Assembly (NCBI GenBank): GCA_035610835.1
Contig: CM069447.1
Coordinates: 25,630,041-25,694,040 of the forward strand
Direction of reading: 5' to 3'
DNA from: Ophiura sarsii
Taxonomy: Eukaryota; Echinodermata; Ophiuroidea; Amphilepidida; Ophiuridae
Length of the DNA: 64,000 bases
The position numbers and the translations under genes are program-made. The stretch's first letter is position 1; each line of letters begins with the position of its first letter. The notes below the pieces were generated by a model. It was not told the origin of the DNA. It was given only the letters and a program-made list of their open reading frames with translations, and did no database searches. Below are positions 21,210-34,200 of the stretch, piece by piece.

Positions 21210-21346
21210 TTCGTTAGGTGAGATTTTTACAAAGTATGGGTCTTTTTGATGGCCACAGTGCGTAGCATGGTACGTAGTGACTGCTCGCTGGCAACTGACT
21301 TGGGTGACTTAATTATTACCTGAATTCGTCAATAGATTTGCTGTCA
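21210..21346 (-). pseudogene. Remnant of the transporter exon 4 / intron 4 junction
   Basis: This stretch matches 28905-29030 in the same orientation. It includes the GATGGCCACAGTGCGTAGCATGG block, the ATTATTACCTGAATTC donor region (minus-strand CAG|GTAATAAT) and the first codons of exon 4 read from its 3' end. After that the match ends, so only the exon edge survives. It implies a former tandem copy of the SLC16-like gene on this side. Confidence 0.65.
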
Positions 21347-21486
21347 AAGAGCTAGAGTGTTGTCCTATAATATCCCTCATTGTACATTCAATAGGACACA
21401 TTTGTAATGCATCCACATTGTATGCACACATCATGGAATAATTACATGACAATATGAAAGCCTATCACACAATATAAAGAATGTTT

Positions 21487-21720
21487 GGAATGTCAAAAAC
21501 ATGTGTATTATCACAAAAAGTGGCCTCAATCCTGAGACTTGGTATGGGGTATGAATAATTTTGGACAGGTATAAAAACACAATTCTTGTTCAATTCTATT
21601 GTTATGCAAAAAATGTTGAGCCCAAATATATTGATTGTACTTGCAAACTAATTGTCTTTAGTGTAAAGCGAAAGTTCCACCACTCCAGCTGGTAATAGAT
21701 ATGAGAAAAAACGCAAAAAA
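21487..21720. repeat. Inverted partner of the repeat at 1-240
   Basis: Reverse-complement match to the window start, about 21 kb away. It contains CAACATTTTTTGCAT-like and CCACCACTCCAGCTGG tracts. Function unknown. Confidence 0.7.
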
Positions 21721-22678
21721 CTCATATTTTCCAAGGGGTATGAATAATTGTGGGCTTAACTGTATATTGATAATCAGTAAGTGAGTGAATGAAGTATTTC
21801 ATAGCTGGTCTAGAGATTGGCGCTGTGTGTGTGTATGGGACTGCTGGCTCCTCAATTCTCCTACTCTGGCTCCTCCCCTCCTCCCCAAGCACCCGTTGAT
21901 CAATTATTTGCTCCCAGTTAAAACTGAAATAATTAAGACATTATTTTGTAGATGGTATGGAAAGAATATTTATTGTGCTTTGCAATGACACCAAATTGGT
22001 TATTTTATGACGAGAAATATAGTAACGGTGATAATATAAACATCATTAACAGTGTAAAAATGTCACACCTCCTCAAAATACGGGGTTCCAATTCGAGGCA
22101 CACGACCTTATATATAAACTATTACGTAACATGTTTACGTGGTAGCATCCAATCTCACAGGTGTTTTGCACCTGAGTATGCTTCGTGCATATTATTTTAA
22201 ATACATTTAGTTATTGGCCAATCACGCACGAACAGGGGTATCGCAATTGGGCAAATATCAACACCCCCTCCCGAGCTACGAGAGATAAACAGACCATGTG
22301 AGATTTTATCTGTCTCTCGACTTTTGCTTTTGACCACACGACACCTTCAACTATATGTTCTCCTGTATTATATATTTGTCATGACCAAGAACATTATGAT
22401 TTCATCTGAATAAATATAAGTTCAACAGCTACACCTTCTGTATCCTGAGTTTTATTATTAGTCTTTAAATTTAACTTAACTCGGCTCAACGTTACTGTGT
22501 AGGAGGTATTATAAAAAAAACACCTCTTACACACGCAATAGATAAAGTAGTATGTTGCAAGCTTCACACAGTATGTGGATCACCGTAACACGTTTGTCAA
22601 ATTATCAATCCAATAGTGTATACAATAATCCAAGTGTATACACCATGGCACATGAATGTTTATACCGATAGCAATCTT

Positions 22679-22841
22679 TGAGGGAGTGTTCATACATTTT
22701 TTTTTGTAGGGGCGGTTGGAAAAAATGAGGTTGGGGGATCAAGAAAAAAAACACCCTACTTTGCGGGGGGATCAACAGCAAAAAAGATGTCCATGGCTCA
22801 TTTTTTCCAACCCCCACCAATGATTTTATGAACACTTCCTA
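22679..22841. mobile_element. Small MITE-like inverted repeat
   Basis: AGGGAGTGTTCAT and the imperfect complement ATGAACACTTCCT bracket G/T- and C/A-rich arms. The copy at about 62252-62503 has the same ends and long poly-C runs inside. Confidence 0.55.
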
Positions 22842-23503
22842 AAGTATGGATTGCTAAATGCTATCCATTGAAATAGTACTGTATGTGGACTGAGTAGTTG
22901 GTTATCTGGTACCACTATTGTAGTACATTTTCCAGTCACAATCATTGGCCTCTATTGGCCAATTTAATGATTAAATAAATAGATAAATTAATAAATTTAA
23001 TACGAAAATTATAATACTAATAAGAAAATACAAATAGAATAAGAAATATACTATATAAAGAAAAGTCATACAGTTTGTACTGCCCGGTAGAAAGTGCTCG
23101 ATTCGGTAAAGAAGGGCTTATATAAATAAATGAGACAGGCAGTAAGTTTAGATTTTTACACCGTAGTTACTTTCAGTTTCTTACCAACCACAAATAGTGG
23201 TAGTATAATCACCAGACTAAAATACAAAAGCACACAAGACAGAAAATGTATATAGTAGTATGAAGAAAGAAAACATATAGAGTCAGTTAGCTCAGCAAAA
23301 ATTGACTTGAATAGGCCACACAGGTCAAAGGTTTCACGTTTTTGCTGTTCAATTTTGGTCCGAGCCTAATATCTAGGATAAAATGTTTCTATAGTTATCC
23401 AAAGACATTTAGATTGAGAAAACAATTTTTTACCCTGGGCAAACACTTAAGATCCGGACGCCCCTTTTATGCGATACCATTTCAACGTTGCATTGTGTAC
23501 GAA

Positions 23504-23613
23504 TTATTGTTCAAATACAATCGCTAAGCCTTGAATCGTAGCTCCAGCAAACTGGCATCCACCAACAAAAAGAAATGAGGTGTCATAGGTTCCAGATAAG
23601 TCATACAATAACC
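23504..23613 (-). CDS. SLC16-like exon 6 (last)
   Basis: The acceptor is ATTACAG|GG (AG at 23614-23615), and the exon ends at TAA 23504-23506. It encodes residues of about 370-405: the loop motif GLLYDLSGTY, helix 12 and a very short cytosolic tail ending VFEQ. The acceptor has a good pyrimidine tract. A near-identical copy is at 61452-61561. Confidence 0.85.
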
Positions 23614-26600
23614 CTGTAATATAAAAATAGATTGTAGTGAGAATTAAGTGAGGCAGCTAATTACATTGGGTTACTTCGTGTGCAAAACGTATAGATAACG
23701 TCAGCTATGATGTCATCTATTTAACAAATGGGACGCACCCGGTCGTTTCACTGCAAGCAGAATTGTAAAGTAAAGCAGAGATAATCAAAAAAGGGAGTAT
23801 CAACTCTATGTAATTTTGTAGAAAAGATGTCTGTCTCGCTCGCACCTGTCGGTATGACTCGCAGGTTTAGAAAGTCCGGCTCGAAGTTGTTTTTGAACAG
23901 TACAATCGGCTGGACATCGTGTCTTATTCGGGACGTCCATTCTAATGTAAAAATGTCGGCACAACGTTGGCATTTATGGGCTTACAAAACGTCAGTATAT
24001 TGACGTCGTCAGAACGTCGGGTATAAGTCGGATAAAATACGTTGGCCTATTACCGTTGTATGGACGTCGGTTGTAGGTCGTCAAAAACGTAATTATGTGG
24101 GTCGTATTGGGAATGTCCTCTAAACGTCGGCTTGACGTTGGAAATTATGGTGTACTAAACGTCGGCTCAATAACGTTGTATGGAGGTCGTCTTTAGGCCA
24201 ACTGCTGTCAATTTGATCTCGGCTTAACGTCGCCGAAAAACGTAAATTCTAGCACTAAATTAAGTATTGTTATGGATATCTAGCAAACGTCGGCCTGCCG
24301 CCTTACGTTAGTCAAACATGGCCTTCATAATACGTCGGTCCACTGACGCTTTAAAGGGGGATTAAAGGAAGTTTTTTATCTGACTTTTTGAATTTTGTGA
24401 GTGCTGTAATTATTGAACTATTAATAAAATGCATATAAATGTATATATTATTGGAAAGGAAATTGATCAGAGAATCTAAATTTGGCGTTCAATAATAACA
24501 GCACTCACAAAATTCCAAAAAAACGTCCTTAAGTCCATCTTAAAACTATTTTACGGTACAACCTCATCTACGTGTACATACAGCTCAGGCAAATAAAACG
24601 ATTGCATTGAGAATAAAAGAATAAATAAACGTTAATGGACGCCATGGCAGGGCATGGGCGTGACTGTTAAACATAATACTAATAGTAACATCCGTTATTG
24701 AATAAAAACAATAATGAATAACTAATACTAAACTATAACTCAATAGTCAAAAATTCATGAATAAAAAAATGATGAATAAATGCTCTAACCAGCCCCGGGA
24801 ATATCAGTTTCGACAATGAAACACTACTTACTGGCCCGATAATAAGCCAAACTCAGCCCTAGTTCAGACCATTAGTTGTTGTATAACTACAACGAACAAT
24901 TATCAAGGTAGACATTTCAACTGTTTGCCGACGTGGAAAATCTTCAAAAGTGATGGCCCAATTGACGACATTTGATGAACCATTTTTGCGCTAAGCCTCA
25001 AAAGGTAGGTACAAAGACCATGTATATGCCAACTCGCATGGCTTTAAAAGAGACTTGCCATGTAACCAGAGTTCATCCATTGCACCTAAAATCCAAAAAG
25101 CCCCACAAGTCCAAACAATTGCTGTTTGCGAGCATAGCGAGCGAAAAGAGGTTCGACATTGTGGTGAAAAGGTCCACTTTTGACAAATAACGCCCAGACC
25201 AAATCCTTGTTATGAGCCTGGTTTCAGGCTTGTCACTAATCACCGCTATTAACCATCTTTTGCATTCGAGAAAAAACGCATAAATCTCGATATCCGCGCA
25301 CTGCGTCGATCATTAAGAATGTCCTCTGACCATGCTGACGGACTGCACAGATTTTGATGAACCATCGATACACGTCTGCATGCAGGATGGATCAATGGGT
25401 GTTCGTTCACCTTATGAGCAGGATTGGATAATCCTGGCAGACGTGATCACACTAAATTCATAGCGATTTCAAGGCACAACGTTTACACATGCAGATTAAT
25501 TAGTACGGAGAAGCGCCCTTAAATGTATTTATTTGTGTAAGTTGTTCTATATTCCTTTGCGATCATTCATCTCAATATTGAGTCTTTCAAAATCAAAGAT
25601 CAGGTATCTGAACACTTTTCAGATTTAAAAAAAAAAAAATCAGAAAATGTCAAAATATGTTACAATTGTTTTTGGTTTTTTTAAGTCACGATACTATAGA
25701 AACCGAGACTAGAGATCGTTTTGTTTCGAAAACTCAAACAGAAAATGTAGATTACAAAATCAATTAATTTAACTGAAGACCTGATTGACTCCCGGTAAGG
25801 GGAAGGGTCGGGGGGGGGGGGGGGGGGGGGTGGGGGGGGGGTCAGATGTTATAATTATCCGAGTGATAGAAAACGCGTAATAAGGGTGTGTGTTTTCGAC
25901 CACAACGCGGGGCCTCGCTTGCCCGTGCTAAGGGTATCAACATCGCCAATTTCAGAGAATAAAGGTGTCTTTTTCATCCTAAATCCTCGCTAATGGTTGC
26001 TTGGGCGGAAAATAAAGTGTCATCATTGTAAATATAGCCTAAAATGGTAAGGCATATCATCAGTCAAATTTACTAACAAGGGTCATTTTTTCCTCGGCAC
26101 CCATAAAAGGTGGTTTTGTTACATTCTAATCATTTTTTTGTACTTAGGCTATTGTATTTGTGTAACCCTCTACGCGATTGACTTGTGTTTGGACTTATTT
26201 TAACGGCAATTTAATCCCCTTTAATAATCTGAAGAGAGAAAAAATCCATCACCTTGATTGAATTAATACAGCTCGTTAAAGCATAATTAGTCAGGGTGGT
26301 TGAGGAAGTGGAGGAGGAGGAAGTGGAGGAGGAGGAGGAGATAATTGTCTAATAATGGGTGAAAATGGACCGTTTTCCTGTAATAGAGCATTCTTATTCT
26401 TAGTATTATGTCAGTTTAGTTCTAAATGATGCAAAAATGCTTTACATCATTTACTTAAAGTGTCAATTAAGCTAATTAACTAATTTTCAAATCTGATTAA
26501 CGAAGTAGGACGAACCATGTGCACATAGTCACAAATCCGTTTTTGTCAATGTTTCAAAATTTTCCTTGCAGGAAAATTGAAAAGAGTTATCAAGGCTTTG

Positions 26601-29600
26601 ATTTTAATGTAAAAGCAATGAGCTCTAATTTGTATTTGCATAATTTAGTTATCTTTTCCATTATCTAAAATTTCGTATTTTATATTTATTTCCTAATAAG
26701 CTGAAAAATTAATTTTGTATATGGCTGGATGGGTAATTTACTAAATTAGATGTAAACATGTTGATATATTCTACTGAAACTGCGAAAGGAGGTATATTTC
26801 ATGAAATAGACTCATGTAACACAAATGTAGCCCAGGTTAAAAAAACACGACCTTCTTTGATAATCTGCGTTAAGGGAATTATTTCTGAGAGTTTGAGAAC
26901 TTTTATACATGAGTGCCGTCCCTCCCCCCCCCCCCCCCCCACCCCGTTATTGATTATAAATATAATTTACCTGTAATGGTTCCGCCCACATATCGGCCAA
27001 CGTTACAGACAGCCACCTCATAAGCAATTACTTGGGCGAAGTTGTCAACGTTAACAGTATTAGCAATCGTCATTGACGTTATGTAACATGAACCGATGGC
27101 GGCTATACACGGAAATGTTATAGTAATCTGACCAATGAGTGAATTTACCCAAGGCGAAACAGTAAATGATACACCGCAAACTAGTAGCCCTATAAGTCGC
27201 ACATGACTATCCGTTATCATTCCGCTTGTCAACCATCAAGGCGGGGATACACATGCTTATAGGGAAGGCAATGCTACCTACAGAAACCAATGTCGTTGCT
27301 TCATATGGAGTCAGTCCCTTTTGTTCTGCATATGGAATTAAGTAGAGAACCAGGCTTGCCAGGCTAGCATAACAACGAAATCAGTTACCATTAATGCGAG
27401 GAAGGTATAGTTTCTGAACAATCGAAGATCAAAGAAGTCAATCATTTTCCGTGGTATGCTACTGCAACTGCAACATAATAAATGAGATCATGCTAATCAT
27501 GATAATACAGCATGTACAGTGCGCTTGAAAAAATGGGCGCCATCCTCTCCCACCGAATCATCAGTAGTAAAAATCGTGGTAGCTAAACATAGGCGTATTA
27601 CGTGGGGGAAAATGGTAGACAGTTTGTTTTCCTTTGGCTTAAAGGCATACATGTAGTATGTGATTTTTTCCAAGTAGCGCCCTTTATCATTGATTTTTAC
27701 TATGAAAGCAGATTTTCTTGCAGATTTGCATTTTTTATCATAAATCATAAATATCTTCCAAGTTACAGATCGATACGATTCCTAATTAAATCAAAATCAT
27801 GGTTTGAAAATAGATTGTACCGTTTGGGTACAATCTAATTTTCAAATGTTACTCTAAAGTCTAAATTCACTCTAAAACCATGATTTTGAGGTATTTAGGA
27901 AGCATATCGCTCTGTAACTTCGAATACATCTATATTATGATTTATGATCAGAAAAGTAAATCTGCAAGAAAATCTGCATCCAATTTTTTTTCGAGGGATC
28001 GAGGTCGTCCCTAGAAAAGATCACATAATATGCCTTTTATTAAGGTACATTGTATCAAAATGTGGGGAAATGAATTTGAGCAAATTGGTAACTGGTTACG
28101 TTAAGTATAGCTAAAGTGGGTTTTTTTTCTTTTCATTTTTGTTCCAAAGATATTCGCAGAAAAGGTTTTAATATAAATTATCTTTAGGTAGGTATGGGAT
28201 TGATTATGGATTTGATGCAGTTTTTATAACAAACCATCAATGAATGTGGGACATCCGTGGTATAGGTCAATGCACTTAATGCGCTATATGGGGCACATAC
28301 GCCCTGTGATGATGGGACAGGTTCGCCAATAGGGGTTTATAAAGTTATGATTTTGCATAATTTCAAAATTGTAATTTTCCTATTACAGGATAATTGTATA
28401 AAAAATAGTTATCAGGAATTGAGTAACACTAATATTAGAGGAGAATATTTCAAAATTTGGTATTTCTTATTACTTTTAAATTCTGGACGAATTTGTTCCG
28501 CAAAAGTGCCCCACCCCTATATTTGGACCCCTACATTTTACTTTTGAAATAAAATAACGAAGAATAACGAATCTTTATGTATTGGATATTGTGGTACTTT
28601 GTGTAGTCTAATTCTGAGCCTAGGGCGAACTTGCCCCGGCCTATGAGCGAACCTACCCCAGCGTCGGACAAGATCGCCCTTTTTGAGACACTTGTCTTTA
28701 TCATTTATTCTTGCCTTTACAGTAAGGCCTAGAGTACTGACATCATGGTTCTTCGTAGCCAAGATATTAATCTTTCACATGATATCAGTTAGATCCATTC
28801 AATCTTAAAATTGGCGTCTCTAGACCTCTTCAAATAAAAATGGGGCGAGCATTTTGATGATACATTGAATACAAGTGAATTTTTTAGTCATTATTGTTAG
28901 GTGAGAGATTGTTACAAAGTATGGGTCTTTGTGATGGCCACAGTGCGTAGCATGGTAGTGACTACTCCCTTGCGACTGACTGGGGTGATCGCACCTTTGA
29001 ATTATTACCTGAATTCTTCAATAGATTTGTCCTTCGGTGGGTTATCCAGTATCGCATAACCAGTCTTAATAGGTCTGATTAAGATCCCGCATAAAATCAG
29101 GTTAAAGCAAGAGGCACCGATTAGCAAAAACGTGGATCGCCATCCGTACGTGTCAAGCCAAAACTTAAACAGAACAAAAATTAAATATTGTGTTAATTTT
29201 AATTTAAAAAACGTTAAAAAAATAGTTTTGCCACGATCCCGACCCGACTCCAGGAAAATTTTATCTCTAGACCAAACTGGACCGATGATAATCGCCCAAG
29301 AACGGACCGGACCGGACCGGACCGGTGCGACCTATCATCAACCCCGAAAATACCGTTCGTACCAGACTGAACTGATTATTCAATATCCATTTTATAGACT
29401 TATAGCTACTGCCCGGAAAAAAAACGCTATCAAGTTGTCACGGCGTGTTTTCTCGCTTTTTGAGAGCATTTGAATCAGAACCAATCAACAATTTCAATTT
29501 TTGTCTTCAATTAATTTGAAAATTGGTGTCTTCTTAGGGGTTTGAGTTTGTTAGGCAATAACAAAACAAAAACAAATCTTTGAATAAGTTCATCTGGATT

Positions 29601-31199
29601 GTTATTAAACATCTGAGATATGATTTCGTTTCATACAAATCCAAGAAAATGTGAATAATAATTCTGAACCTTTTCCTTGTGTTCTTGTAAGTGGGTTCAA
29701 AAAGCACGACGAGTTTCAGAAAAACAAAAACAAGTTTGTCTCACAGAAGACCGCGCGCGTAGCTTTTACATTTCCTGTTTTACCGCATTCTTTGGACACT
29801 TAAGTGCATTTGATCCCAATTGATTTTACTTGTATTCACACTGGAAATGTGCGGTACTATACCTGTGTCAATGGTGCCAAATATCATAGGTCCGACTGAA
29901 GCGCCAGAATACACTATGCCAGTTGCAAATAGGAGATGTTGAGGGAAAATAATCTGGTAGGAAGCTAAGTGTATACGTTAAGCTGCACTGTAATCCAATT
30001 CCTGTTGATATATTTATTAAACACAAACAGTTAACGCGAGAAAGATCTGTTCTATACATGTCCATTGATACGTTCGTTCATTTATTGGCTCATTAGTCTG
30101 CTACAGAACGGGAGCGCATTCGGCTCGAGGGCGTGCTACTTAGTGACACACTGCCGTCAATTGTTACACGCCGGCGGCATCAATTAACGTCTTCGCTGGG
30201 TGAGAAATAAGTTCGATATTTCAATAGGGCTAGTTTGGGAACGGGACTTTCAATAGAGGGCGGGCTTTGGAAGGGGACTACGTTTCAAAGGGAACGGGGT
30301 CCCTCACATTAATTTTCAATACTGAAAAAAATCCTTTCCAACTACAGAGAAGAAATTTGCTAATTTAATGTATATTTCAGATTTTGGGTACCGACTATTG
30401 ATTTTGAATTACCCAACATCAAATCACATGATCTGGAACCTTTAGTATTAGGTGTATATCAAGTTTTTGTCCCCATGCAGCCCGTATATTGTATTGATAT
30501 CGAGGCATCTACTCACCGCATAACATAATCAGTAGACAAGATATTGTCACCCATTCCTGTGCAAATGCCGCGAATACAAATCCTGAAGCCGTCATCACGC
30601 CAAAAACATGATGACGTAACGAAGATGAACAAACTTTCCAATGGGACTGATGAGCACGGCTTTAAGAGAAATCGAAGAATAACATCAGTGATACTATTAA
30701 TTTTTGGATAGGGAACTCCTATTCTGTTTTTTGTTGTTGTCAGTAGCAGATTCAGATGACATCAATCAACTAACTCAGGCCCAATGCATGTCCATGATGC
30801 AATAACACAGTGGTGTATATTATGATAATATAGATTGGTTTATAGATTGGTTTATTGAAAATTACAAAATCGTGGCTTAAAAGCCAAATTGCATTGCACT
30901 TACAATATTATAAAAACATTTAAATACATTCAAAGAAATACATTAAAATATAAATAAATATAAATATAAAATACAAAGACACATTTATATAAAACATGTG
31001 ATACCAATAACACTCTCACGAGATGAACATACACATACCCTCACTATACAAACAGCCTTACCCACACGTACCCCACCCCCCCACACACCAGACCTCTCCC
31101 ACACACTTTCATAAATTTAACAATAAAAAGATCCTCTCACGAGATGAACATACACACACCCTCAAACAGCCTTACCCACACGTACCACCCCCCCCCCCC

Positions 31200-31230
<31 letters not shown>

Positions 31231-34200
31231 CCCACCAGACCTCTCCCACACACTTTCATAAATATAACAATAATAAGATGCATTTATTTATTGATTGCAC
31301 ACACAAATTCTAAAATTATTCATTGTTTAAAAGTCTGACATAATATGGTACCGGGCTGTTAAAAAATCTCTTTGTCCTGAAACGAGGCTGGGAAATTGCA
31401 CTTGAATTACGTAGGTTAAAACTGTGACATTCATTTCTTCTGGGTGGTAAAAGATGTTCAGTCCTGACATTTTGATCTAAACCTTTGGCAAACTTGAGAG
31501 AGTGATGTTCTCTTCTTTCCTCCAGACTATCAAGATCACACATGCTTAAGGCATCAGAATAAGAATGATACTTGCGGCCTAAGATAGTTCTACATCTTAG
31601 GCCGCAAGATGGTAATACAATGTCTTGGATATAAATGTAAGCCATTTCTTAGGATGGGAATGGGATGTATATGTATATCTAATGAAACTTCGATTGTCTT
31701 GGTTGTACCTACGAAAGGGATATTTAGAATTTGTCGATGGATATCCGTATTTACGCGTTAGCGAATACGAGTTGGCAAATCGTGACCAGCGAATGAAACG
31801 TGAACTCGTAATATGTCAGGCTTGTACAAAACCGCCCAGCGCTTAGCTATGATCATATATTTTTTTGAAACTGTCGGCAATTCATCGAACAATTAATTCC
31901 GTGTAAAACGTCAAATAAGTGTATACTTAAGCCTTCGACAACAGTCACCAACATTCCAACTACAGCGCCATCATGATTGTTCTCCACAGAAAGTTGAATG
32001 TAGCTTTCCAATCGGCAATCGGAGTTTCATTCCACTGAGAGCATCTTAACTCTGACGACACGCGGATACAAATCTTGAGATTATCGAAGCTGATCCCGTG
32101 TGAGGGCTTGCTTATGTAGACACGGGATACAAACCACAAACCCTGTAATATAATGACTTTGAAATGGACAAAGTGTGATTCAAAATATTATATGCTTTCA
32201 GAAAATGTACAGGGTGATTCAAATAAAGGTGTACTCAACTTTGGGATTTTATATCTTAAAATCTCTGGAAAACAATCGGGATATTCAATTAGCTGAAATA
32301 GGTTGTGTTAAACATACGTATTTTATGCTCATTTGCGTAAAAGTGAACATTTTATAAACCGAACACGATTTGCGATATTTTCTCTTAACATTCCACTATT
32401 GAAAACGGTTCACACTCTAGTCCGAGCTGAGTCCGACTATCACAAAAGCCACATTTGTTGTTGTTGTCGCTAAACTCGTGTAATAATGACATTGCTTTGT
32501 CATTGTTTGCAATTAATGTTTGACAAAATAACTGAGAATGTTTGATTTGTCTTTATTAGTTAGCTAGTGTGAACCATACATGAATCCAATTGTTCATTAA
32601 TATCAAGCATTATTGAGTAAAATATTCAATATGTTCGGTTTCAAAATGCAGTAACTTTACCAAAATAGTTATAACTGGGAAACGGTACCATGACATGTCA
32701 TGATTATTTTTGCAGATGATAGCAAATAAATGCATCTATAGCCGCATACATTGGTAACCTTCATATTCTGATAATGAAAAAATGAAAAAATAATTTTACT
32801 TTGAGTACACTTTATTTTTAATCACCCCATTCCACCGTGTTTAATATTAAGGCTTTACAATATGCGGAACCTCGCGTTTTTCCAGCTCTAACATTTTTCA
32901 GAGACAGGTGTCCCAATTCATGGCATAAAACCCAAAAACGAATATTTGATTGTTCTAACCCACTAGGCTACTATACTTTTAAGGCTATACTTGTTGAACC
33001 CCATGATTTTCCAGCTCTATCATGTTTACAGACAGGAATCCCAACTCATTTGATTACTGGGTCTCAGAGACCTAGTTATAAGTTTGGTGTTTGTTTAAAC
33101 ACCGCTCAAAACGTCAGCTTCTAGACCGGGAAAACTCCAGCTTCTAGACTGGGAAATGTTCACGAATGCAATGGTTGTACATTTACTATGGGTACTAACA
33201 GGCCACGTATGAACTTGCTGTTAAATTCGAGAGTGTTGTTTGTCATCATTTACCCTCGATTTTGTAGGTTCATGGACCACGAAAGTCAAAAGTTGACCTT
33301 TTTACCAAATTTAAAAAAAATGGGGGAACTTTATTTCGGATTTAGGAGGGGGCGGGAGCACAGGGGGCGGGGAGGTGCTCCCGCCCCTCCCCACCCCCGA
33401 AATACGGTCGGGTGTATCTCATAAGGCCAATTACAATTATTTCTCGTCCTAACTTTTTTGGAGGATGAGGGCACTTGTTTCCTTTTTATTTTAGTAAACC
33501 CTTCGAAATAGGCATTACCAGCGTGATTACTTGTGTAACCTGAAGACAGCGAGGTCTTTATAATATCTGTTTTTTCATGGTTCTGGGTGGGGGTGGGGGG
33601 GGGGGGGGGGGATTAGGGTGGGGGGGGGGGGGGGAGGGGAGGGGGTGATTATTATATAAAAATGTCAGCTTCTTAACTATTGTAACAACAAAAAAAGGGA
33701 TGCGTAATGGGACGAGAAACTTCTTATTTGTTTTACTTGGCCTTACAGGTAATATCGACGTAAAAATGATATTTCTGAACATATTGAATGTTATTGCAAA
33801 ATACAATTGTATATTTTGAAGAAAGCAATGTGGTTCTAGTAATTTTATTATGGTCGGACGCCCATAGCAGGCCTTTGTTGGTGATTTCAAGTCCGGGGTG
33901 AAAGTGGCGAGGGGAAATCTGGGGCAACATGGAAGTATTTAGAGAATAGACGTCGTCCATCATATATTTATGCACAACCAGCTACGAAGAAGGATCACAC
34001 CACAGGCCTATTCTACATGCACTCGAATTGGTTCATGACTTATTATTTTATCCTGAAATGGGTTCAGTGTCCCTGAATTATGTTCAATATTTTTTTGATA
34101 TTTCTATTCCAATCATGGGCATCATAATACTGAAAGTTGTGACATGGTGTTTCCTCCTCATTTTGAGTAAAATTACAATTTTTTAGTGATAATGCTGACG

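Larger units (their letters stand above)
22530..24240. repeat. Segmental duplication covering the transporter 3' end (inverted partner 60799-63330)
   Basis: The segment reads in reverse complement at 60799-63330. The match includes the last exon (23504-23613), flanking non-coding DNA, a small MITE-like repeat (22679-22841) and the ACGTCGG-rich block. The partner is longer mainly because about 700 bp is inserted at 62535-63240. A single inverted duplication followed by divergence explains it. Confidence 0.85.
30827..31650 (-). pseudogene. CR1/L2-like LINE 3' end
   Basis: On the minus strand 31645-31316 encodes a LINE reverse transcriptase C-terminus: CRTILGRKYHSYSDALSMCD, then SLEERREHHSLKFAKGL and LLPPRRNECHSFNLRN, ending SPVPYYVRLLN. 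The 3' untranslated part holds a tandem duplication (31013-31275), and the element ends in a GTAATTTTCAATAAACC tail with an AATCTATAAACC repeat at about 30829-30860. It is a 5'-truncated insertion in intron 1 of the transporter gene. Confidence 0.85.

Noticed and set aside
26758..26976. 72-residue plus-strand frame overlapping exon 5's donor
   Set aside because: It is antisense to the intron 5 start and runs into a poly-C tract; no supporting feature.
31023..31338. Proline/histidine-rich frames
   Set aside because: They translate C and CA tracts in the LINE 3' region.
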